From: Chalara sp. BL73
Lineage: Eukaryota > Ascomycota > Leotiomycetes > Helotiales
NCBI GenBank assembly: GCA_918026815.1
Contig: CAKJVC010000114.1
Coordinates: forward strand, 62,001 to 126,000
Length of the DNA stretch: 64,000 nt
Reading direction: 5' to 3'
Position numbers and translations under genes: made by a program. The notes below the pieces were generated by a model. The model worked only from the letters and a program-made list of their open reading frames with translations, did not search any database and was not told the origin of the DNA. Position 1 is the stretch's first letter. The number at the start of each line of letters is the position of its first letter. Below are positions 56,319 to 64,000 of the stretch, piece after piece.

Positions 56319-58250
56319 ATGCTACGCGTTCTCGAAGACAGTAAGGGTAAGGCAAAAGGAGGCTTCACAGCGTTTTCTGATGTGCTATTGATTATCCCCA
56401 AGGCACTGGCAGCGAATGCCGGTCTCGATATTCAAGATGTTTGTGTAATATCTTGCTCTGCTGGGCAGGTCTATGAGCTAACGAAATCAGATATTAGTTT
56501 CGACGCATTCAAATCAGAAATGTACCAAACAACAACCGGCATCTGCCTAGGGTCGCCGCTATCACCCATTTTGTACTTGTACGGCAATGCCAACTTAATG
56601 GAGGCTTGTAACCAAGAATATAACACCATCGCCACAGGATACATCGATGACGTAGCAATCCTACAGTGGGGAAGTTCAGCAGAAAAGACCTGTAACGAAC
56701 TAGAGAGGACTATGCGACAAGCGACTGAATGGGCAAAGTGACACGCATCTGTCTTTGCCCCAGGCAAATTCCAGCTCACTTACCGCATGAGAAGGCGCCA
56801 AACAGACACTGAACACCAAATACAAGTAGAACAAATGGCTATCCACCCGCCTCCAAGCAGCAAATATCTGGGAGTCACGCTTGGTACAGCGCTAAACTGG
56901 AAACAGCATATCCAAAACATAACAATCAAAATCTTGAAGTCTATCAGTGCACTTGCAAGCCTCGCTGGTTCGACATGGGGATCAGGAGTCACTGAACTCA
57001 GGAAGATCTACCAAGCAGTCATTATCCCGCAGATAATGTATGGGTACTCTGCATGGTCGATCGCCCATAAACGCGGGGAAGGTTACACAAAGCAAACCTT
57101 GGACTCTCTTAAAACGCTTCAAGCGAAGGCGACCAGGATTATTGGGGGGGCGTACAAAGCAACGTCAGGCCCGGCCATAGACGTAGAACACCGCCTCTTT
57201 CCTGTAGAACAACAGATTTGGAAGTCAGGCGCCGAGACGGTCAGCGGAATCCTGTCCTTAAACAAAATGCCAGCCCTAGCAGGCTCCGAATCCTTCGGAC
57301 AACGAGAAGTAGAAGGAGACGAGATCCATACCTGAGCCCTCTTGAACACATATATACTGTATATGTCGCAGAACCACAAGGCATCAGGTTGGCCCTTCAA
57401 ATTGCAGATGAAGACGCAGAGAGAGGAAACAAGAGATACAGGCTGGTTATCTTTACAGACAACCAAGCAGCTATCCGGACATTTCAGAACCCTACAGGCA
57501 GATCAGGTTTGTATATCGTAGCTGACGCGATACAACTCATAAATAAACTCCAAGGAGAACGCAGGATACGAGTCGAGATAAGGTGGGTACCAGCTTATAC
57601 TGGCATCTGGAGAAACGAAGCCGCGGATAGAGCGGCCAAGAGAGCAGCCAAACGAGAGGTAGGAGCCAGCCAGGTGAACGAGAACGTCGTACAGACGAGG
57701 AAATACCACTTGCAAGCAACCTTGAAGACTTGGGTTAAGAGGCAGACAAGAGCCGAATGGATAAACGGATGGAAAGCAGAAACGAGGGGACGAACTATGT
57801 TCAAGTATACCTCGCAGCCATTACACAAGATTCTGCGACTACACCACGGCATAAAGAGGTGGCAGAGTGCTCTGCTTATCCGGATACGCACAGAGAAAAT
57901 CGGGCTGACAGACTTTCTGTGGAAGAGAAGAGTGTCGGAATTCGATGACCCGGATGCGACTTCTGAGAAGGACAGCAAACCGTGGACCACATCCTGCTGA
58001 GGTGCTAGCATACCACGACATTCGGAGAAGGGTATTTGGGAAGGGAGGAAGAATAGACCTAAGGGCAATTTTGAACGAGCCAAAATTAGCCACAAAGGGA
58101 ATTAGAATCATAAAACGGACGCGTCTCCTTGGGCAGTTTCGGAGGTGCGATGCAGCGCAAAGAGACAAAGCGGAGCACCGGGGGGAGACTGAAGGGAAGG
58201 TACAGAGACAGGAGATGGCTAGTAGAAGCGGCAGCTAGTCACTGCAAAGT
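56319..58250 (+). mobile_element. 5'-truncated LINE (non-LTR) retrotransposon remnant, RT plus RNase H
   Basis: The plus strand encodes reverse transcriptase motifs TTGICLGSPLSPILYLY and GYIDDVAIL (catalytic DD intact). The thumb and connection follow (SSKYLGVTLG, LAGSTWG, LRKIYQAVIIPQIMYG, IIGGAYKATSG). After a frameshift near 57300 comes an RNase H domain (LVIFTDNQAAIRTFQNP, VPAYTGIWRNEAADRAAKRA). The end has a CCHC-like remnant (TVDHILLRC) and RTRLLGQFRRC. A TGA at 56739-56741 interrupts ATEWAK-HASVFAP where CGA is likely. The order and wording resemble fungal Tad/I-type LINEs. The endonuclease and ORF1 are missing. The first 50 codons of the frame (to about 56470) are not recognisable. 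Confidence 0.82.
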
Positions 58251-58599
58251 GATGAAGTGAGGTGCGCCTGCCAAGTGCGGCTAAGTGCACCTCGGCAACT
58301 GGCGCCGAAGCTGGACCTAGTGGGCATAGCAGTTCTGTGGACAGCTGGATCCGTGTATCACATAATTAAATCATATATAAATATATAACGTGACGTAATC
58401 TATAAGCATTTTGGTCACATAAGCATCCTGGTCAATTTTCTCAACCTTACACCTTCAAACATTAAGATTTATTAATTACAAAACTATATACCAACAAAAC
58501 CTATATAAAATCAATTCAACGCCTTGGGCAAGTCCTTGCATTATGTGAAAATGATGCGCAAAGACTACATTTCGCTGCAGCCGTCTTCTAGACACCAAA

Positions 58600-59420
58600 A
58601 CTTCTATTGTATTTTCAATCGTTTCTACAATATTTGGTATTTGTTCTTGCATTTTTGGCTCATTAAGCCTATCAAGAACATCAACGACTGTAAGAACACC
58701 GCCCTTTTGTACAAATTTTCGCCGATTTTTTTTTTTTTTTTTTTTTTTTTGCGTTGTTGGCGTTGTGAATTTGCAAAACGAAGAGCCTGATTACCAGCTT
58801 GTAAAATCGTTGCACTTTGAATGGCCATTTCACAATCTTTAATTAATCGTTCAAATGAACTATCTGTGGAAAAAGATGAAGACGGCCGATTATATCGTTG
58901 TTTGATTATTTTGACTTGTTGTATATCGACTACTGTATGTGGTGTTTTGGATATTAATGGAAAAGAAGTCGGTTCTGAGATTAGTGCAGTTGGTGTACGT
59001 TGTGGAAGACGATCAAGTATACGCTCTGAATTATACGGTACAAGACCGGTCGCCAAAAAACCAGCTTTTGTATTTTTTTTTCATTGATTGCTTGTGTGTG
59101 TACAATATGATAGAGCGGTAGAAATTTGTCTTTGGTAATATGGTTAATACCGAGCCAAGCCTGTATTTCAACCTGTGCACCGTATGTACGTTTTAATGGA
59201 GTAAAACAAACTACATCGAGTGGTTGCAAAATATGAAATGAGTGTGGAGACACACAAAGCGTAATAATCGTTTTTTTGCTTACAAAAGTCTTCGAATTAT
59301 GCTGTATGATGACTTCCGTGACCATCAAATATAAGTAGATGATAGCAGCCACTTGTACGACTTTCGGTATGCTTATGAAAATGTATCTATTTAAAGCCAA
59401 TCTCATTGTCGGTCCATTCT
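58600..59420 (-). pseudogene. Second pogo/Tigger-type DDE transposase, decayed fragment
   Basis: The minus strand carries IITLCVSPHSFHILQPLDVV, FTPLKRTYGAQVE, then after a frame change ATGLVPYNSERILDRL and the C-terminal SERLIKDCEMA-like coil (FERLIKDCEMAIQSATIL). These are the distal DDE core and tail of a pogo-type transposase. The family differs from the element at 35.6-37.4 kb. A 20-plus-base poly-T (about 58727-58750) reads as a Lys run. No terminal repeats were located. Confidence 0.72.
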
Positions 59421-59765
59421 ATTTCACTTGCAGCAATATTCCAAGTACGTAGTAAACCGGCGTTTGTGTATCACGAAATTTGGTGACTTATTGCCTTTAA
59501 TATTACTAGTGCAAGTAGAGCCCACCCGGGAGCACTAATATCATGTATAATTGTAGCCCATTCACGATTATCTGGCGAAATAATCTTTGACAAGGAGGTG
59601 ATAAAGTTTTCAAGTTAGTGGGTGCCCTCTATCGAGAGCAGTAATAAAATGATTTTGTTCCTATGGTCCTGCTCGCTCACTCTTCCCTTTAAAAGTTGCG
59701 CAGAAGAGGCGCCGCTCAGATAGTTAATGTCTTCGCATTTTTCAAGTATATCGGGGGGTATTTAT
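59421..59765. other. Spacer between pogo-type relic and NRPS 3' end
   Basis: This 345-bp stretch may contain further transposase remnant (upstream DDE motifs) but nothing is legible. It also contains the NRPS 3' UTR. Confidence 0.35.
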
Positions 59766-62700
59766 TCACTTTATTCCTAACCTCTGTGCGGCGAGGATAG
59801 TCTGAAGATGCATTGTAGGGTGACCTAAGATTTCCTCTACTGTGATGCAGATGCCCTCTCGACGGTAAAATGCCGAAAGTTGAGCAGCCGCAAAAAGATT
59901 GCCCCATATATCGAAGAATGGTATGTTCGGATCGCAAAGGTCATCGCCAGCGCAATCTCCACCTATGTTCAAGACAAACTTCCATGCACGCTCAACAATC
60001 GACTGGTAATAAGTCGCGGACGCTTTTGGTAATTGAGTGTCATTACACAACAGCAACTGCTTTATTTGTCCGTCGTCGCTCGGAAAAGGTATCCTTGTGT
60101 TGGGGGTACTCCAACTCGAGGGTGAGGGTAGTTGCGCGTTGACATCCATCGAAAACTGCATTATAGTAGAACATAGGCTCTCCAATACTTCTTCAGCGAA
60201 GGATCGCGAAATAACTCGCTTGGAGTAATTCAATGACACGTCTATGCTCGCTCCGTGCAACGATGTCAATATTGCTATATCGACAACATCATGCGGTGCA
60301 GTGACAGCCCCAATATTGCAATTAACATCACCGAAACGGTAGGATGTGAGAATTTCATCTAGGTTTTGATGTTGCACCACGGAGCCAAACCGCGACCATA
60401 GAGGCCACCCGGTACATCGTTTCACAATATGTCGAAAACCCATTGTTTCAAAAGGTATGGCTTCAAGATGTTGGTTTTGAACAAGGTGAAGAAGGTCCAA
60501 CACAGTCGAGGACTGAAAGCGAACTCGTACTGGGACAGCATTGATACAGGGACCAACTATTTGGTCAATCCCTTCAAGAAGCAGGTTTCGGCCAGACACC
60601 ACCTGTCCAAAAACAACATCATCTAGCCCTGAAAGCTGGGCTAAGACAAAGGCCCAAGCGGCCTTAGCCAGGGACGCAAAGGTTATGCCTTGAGATGTAA
60701 GAGAAATGGTTGGAATACTTCGCACGATGAAAGAGTCAATATGGTTCTCATAAGAAGGAATTTTGCAGTGTGAAAAGGTTGTCATCGAGGAGTTTTTGAG
60801 AAGTGTCCGCCAAAACTGCTCAGCTTCCATCTCGTTCTTTCCAGTAACAGCATAAACAAAGTCTGAGAAAGATGGGCGGGCTTCTATCCTCTCACCGAAA
60901 TATGCGGTTTTCAGGTCCCCAATCACGGTGGGAAAGCAGAGTCCATCGTACTGAGCATGAGAAAGCTTCATTATCAAGCGCGAGTTGTATGTTCCACGTT
61001 CCAGGAACATGAATCGGACAATTCCATCACCTGGAGCAAAATCTAGTGATTTGTCTGTATTGATCAACTGCTCCGATAGATCCTCGATTGAGCCTTCGCA
61101 TTCATACCGTTGGAACTCGAAAGGGACAGATCGGAGCACAATTTGAAAGACACGTAATTGATAGGCGAAGAAAACTGTGCGGAAGATAGGATGATGCGAG
61201 ACTACGGCTTGACAGGCGCTCTCCAGACGTGAGGAGTTGACATATCCGTCGAAATCAAGTGTGAAATAGTGAATATTACCGCGCTTCTGGCTGAGGCCAA
61301 AGGCGATCATAGCCGCTTGTATATCTGTGGCGACTAGTGCATCCTCGATGTTGGACCGGTTGGAAGAAATCTGAGGGCATACAACCCTTTCCAAAAACCC
61401 TTCGACATCGGATAAGTGTAGACTTGAGAATCGCGGACGAATGTGCCTCTTGGCGGACAGGGCGAACCGGTCAGGGACAGATAATGCCAGAGACAGGTCC
61501 GACAGTATTGGGTGGCTGAATATATCAGCGACGGATAGATGAATGTCTACATCTCGTGCAAAGGCAACCGACCGCATCGCGGTAAACGAGTCTCCACCTA
61601 ACTTAAAAAAGTTATCACTAGTTTTGATACTGCATGCCGGCACATTCAACGCTCTCGCCCAGATCTGCTGCACCTGCTTCTCAATCTCCACAGATGTTAG
61701 GGAGTTAGCACACTGCAGCGGTGCATCTTGGAAGAAGCTCCCCTCGATCTCCGCGCTTTTTAATGGCGTATATGGCTGCATTTTGGTTTCGGTAGCACCC
61801 TCGGCGGCCGTTGCAAGGCGAGACAAGTCCGATAGTCTCGGATGGTTGAATACATCAGCCATGGACAGACAGATACCAGCACTGCGTGCTGAGGCAACCA
61901 GCCGCATCGCGACAACTGAGTCTCCGCCCAACTCAAAAAAGTTTTCGCTGATTCCGGTGTTGCCGGTCTGTACATTTAGCACTTTCGCCCAGATCTGTTG
62001 CAACTGGTTTTCCACTTCCGCCGATGGTGCTCGCTTTACAACGCTAAGAAAATGAGGAGCTGTTAGGTCTGGACTAGAGCACGCTTGATCTTCGGCTAGG
62101 CTGGACACACATGCGTCCACCGTATCCGGGCTCGTGCCGTTATTCTTCCATTCATTAAAGAGGCGGAATTGCTTGATGTCTTGCCCTGGGTTCGAGATGA
62201 TTTCTCTCAGCGCTGTGGCATATGCGCATGCAATGTCCGACACGTATTTTTCGGACATGCCTCGCTTGAGGTAGCGAAGGGTCAAAGATATTGTCTCCTT
62301 GGATTCTATAGCATTCATCACTATATCGTACTGGTAAAATGGTTAATTTACGCTGCTATAACACCGACATTTAGATTTATCCTCACCTCTGAAGGGTCTT
62401 CCCACTTTATATCCCGAAACTCGAAGGTGCCACTCTTCCATGATTCGGTCTGCCATTTTTGTACAGATATCCCGCTATTGAACAAAGGCCTTCCACACAT
62501 TCTCAGTTCATGCTGAATTTCAGTAAGGTGACAGGCATGCTGATACGGAAGGCTGCTGAGGAAATCATTTTGCACTCTGTGGAGAACCTTAGAGATTGAT
62601 TCTGTAGGGTTAAATTTTACTCGACAGATCAGTATGTTGATATATGGGCCAACAGCATCCTGCACATCGGGAATCGGAACTTCTCTTCCAGAGCCTATGC

Positions 62701-64000
62701 AACCAAAGCAAACATCGTCCTCACCAAGATAACTGGAGAGCAGTAACGCCCACGCCGTTCGGAGTACATTATAGATGGACACGCCGCATTGCTGACAAAA
62801 TGTACGTAACCGGGAAGCATCGAGTGAAACACCGATTGTTCCGCTACCTGTTTGTCGTTCTAATCCTTGATCCAGGACTGGGAAATAACAGGGAATGGCA
62901 CCTTTCACATATCGCCTCCAGTATCCAATCACATTGGTCGCTTTCTGGCCCTGAATATAGGAGACAAAGTTTCTGTAAAGAGGTCCGGGGCCACATGGTA
63001 ACATGCTATCATATGCTAAGCTCAGATCACGGAAAATGAGTGACAGAGAGATACCATCCATAATGGCATGACTGACCTCCAAATTGAGGAGTATGCGTCC
63101 TTCTGATGTCGTATAGATTGTGAGCCGGTGCGGTGGTCGACATTTTTCAACGCCATTAGAGCAACGACCAGGAAGCGTTTTAGCGAGGCCATTTTCATTG
63201 TCGTCCTCATAATCCCCTTGAACATAGCTTACTGCTGCTATTATCTTCTTTAATACCACTTGCCCAAAATCGCCATCATCGCACATATTTTCTATAAACA
63301 CAGTCCTGAGGATTGGGTGACGGTCGACAACCTTTTGCCAAGCTACCCCAAAGCGTTGCGCATCAGCTGAGCCTTGTCCTTCCAATGGTATAACTTCTCT
63401 GACTATTTGCATATGATAAAGTGTCGGCTGTTTTGCCTGGCTAATTAACATTCCTTGCTGTGATGAGGAACAAGAATAAGCATCCTCTATTTCTCCCTTC
63501 AATATTCCCATGCTTGGAAGTGTCGTACTGATGAGTTTTGCTAAAGCCGTATAGCTCAGCGGCAGAAGGGGAAAATCACTGAGTGTATACTCGATACTCC
63601 TTTGCACAAGTTGCACAGCAACTTCCCTGAGCGTACTCTCACACTCGCGGACCCAGTGTTTGATACGGTCCGTATGGTTCATATGACAGTTATACTGGAA
63701 ACAGAAGTGTAAATTACCCTCCTTGACTGTTGCCGTAATTTCCAGCAATGTTAAGCGGCGCAAGTCTCCACCGCATTCTCTGAGTATCTGAGAAGTCGCC
63801 CAGGGTAACTGGCGAAACAACGCGTCGCTACACTCTAGCTGCTGGTATATGCCTTCATAGTTGAATAGAACTTCCATCTCGGAATGTTTGACAAACGCCT
63901 TGGATCCTTCGGGGTGGAGGAATCGAGAGGTGAAGTATGACCAGCCATTGTCAGAGATTCGGCGACGTTGATCTTTCGTATGTCGAATTGTCTTTACAAC
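59766..64000 (-). CDS. Nonribosomal peptide synthetase, C-terminal part (E-C-T-T-C-T), 5' end beyond window
   Basis: This multidomain peptide assembly enzyme has two exons in the window: 62387 to beyond 64000, and 59766-62330, with a 56-nt intron at 62331-62386. Reading 5' to 3' on the minus strand: the end of an epimerisation domain (KDQRRRISDNGWSYF, MEVLFNYEG), then a condensation domain with SHAIMDG (HxxxDG). A first carrier domain follows with FFELGGDS (Ser codon 61917-61919). A second carrier domain has FFKLGGDS (Ser codon 61587-61589). A second condensation domain has SHAQYDG near 60950. Last is a carrier-like domain whose core is FFDIWGNLF, so Leu replaces the phosphopantetheine Ser. 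No adenylation domain lies in this part. A terminal C domain in fungal NRPSs often cyclises the product. The product is unknown. Confidence 0.9.

Overview
The window is nuclear DNA of a filamentous ascomycete (Pezizomycotina). The evidence is many short GT-AG introns (about 49-74 nt) with CTRAY-like branch sites, two Zn2Cys6 regulators, a CYP504-like P450, GH28 and CE8 pectinase relics, a fungal-type NRPS, and transposons carrying CpA-to-TpA damage of the kind made by repeat-induced point mutation (RIP). The species cannot be fixed from sequence alone. I rebuilt gene models by joining reading frames at splice sites, so most genes span several open frames.

Region 1 (1-19.6 kb) is a dense oxidoreductase neighbourhood. 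It holds a short-chain dehydrogenase (cut by the window edge), a Baeyer-Villiger-type FAD monooxygenase, a Zn2Cys6 regulator, an FAD dehydrogenase pseudogene, an aldehyde dehydrogenase, a zinc alcohol dehydrogenase, a 3-hydroxyacyl-CoA dehydrogenase pseudogene, an old-yellow-enzyme-type flavin oxidoreductase and a CYP504-like P450. It reads as a catabolic or tailoring cluster that is partly decaying.

Region 2 (20.5-34.1 kb) is a second metabolic neighbourhood: a Zn2Cys6 regulator, an Fe(II)/2-oxoglutarate-type oxygenase divergent from a second aldehyde dehydrogenase, an acetate-type (GPR1/FUN34/YaaH) transporter, a 2-oxopent-4-enoate hydratase/4-oxalocrotonate decarboxylase family enzyme and an amino-acid permease. 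Semialdehyde dehydrogenase plus hydratase/decarboxylase resembles the lower half of a meta-cleavage pathway. An 823-bp AT-rich Mutator-like element with a 9-bp target duplication lies inside it.

Region 3 (34.9-59.5 kb) is mobile-element territory. A complete 1,837-bp pogo/Fot1-type transposon with 52-bp terminal inverted repeats and TA duplications interrupts a cysteine-rich secreted or membrane protein gene. Next come a nonsense-riddled 2-oxoglutarate oxygenase pseudogene and a GH28 polygalacturonase pseudogene. A strongly AT-rich hAT element follows (8-bp TTCCTGGA duplication), split by a nested 6,850-bp chromodomain Ty3/Gypsy retrotransposon with 203-bp LTRs, a GCGGC duplication and a predicted self-priming site. 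Then come a pectin methylesterase pseudogene, a truncated LINE and a decayed second pogo-type transposase.

Region 4 (59.8-64 kb, minus strand) is the 3' end of a large NRPS gene reading E-C-T-T-C-T. The last carrier domain has Leu where the phosphopantetheine Ser should be. The gene continues beyond the window.
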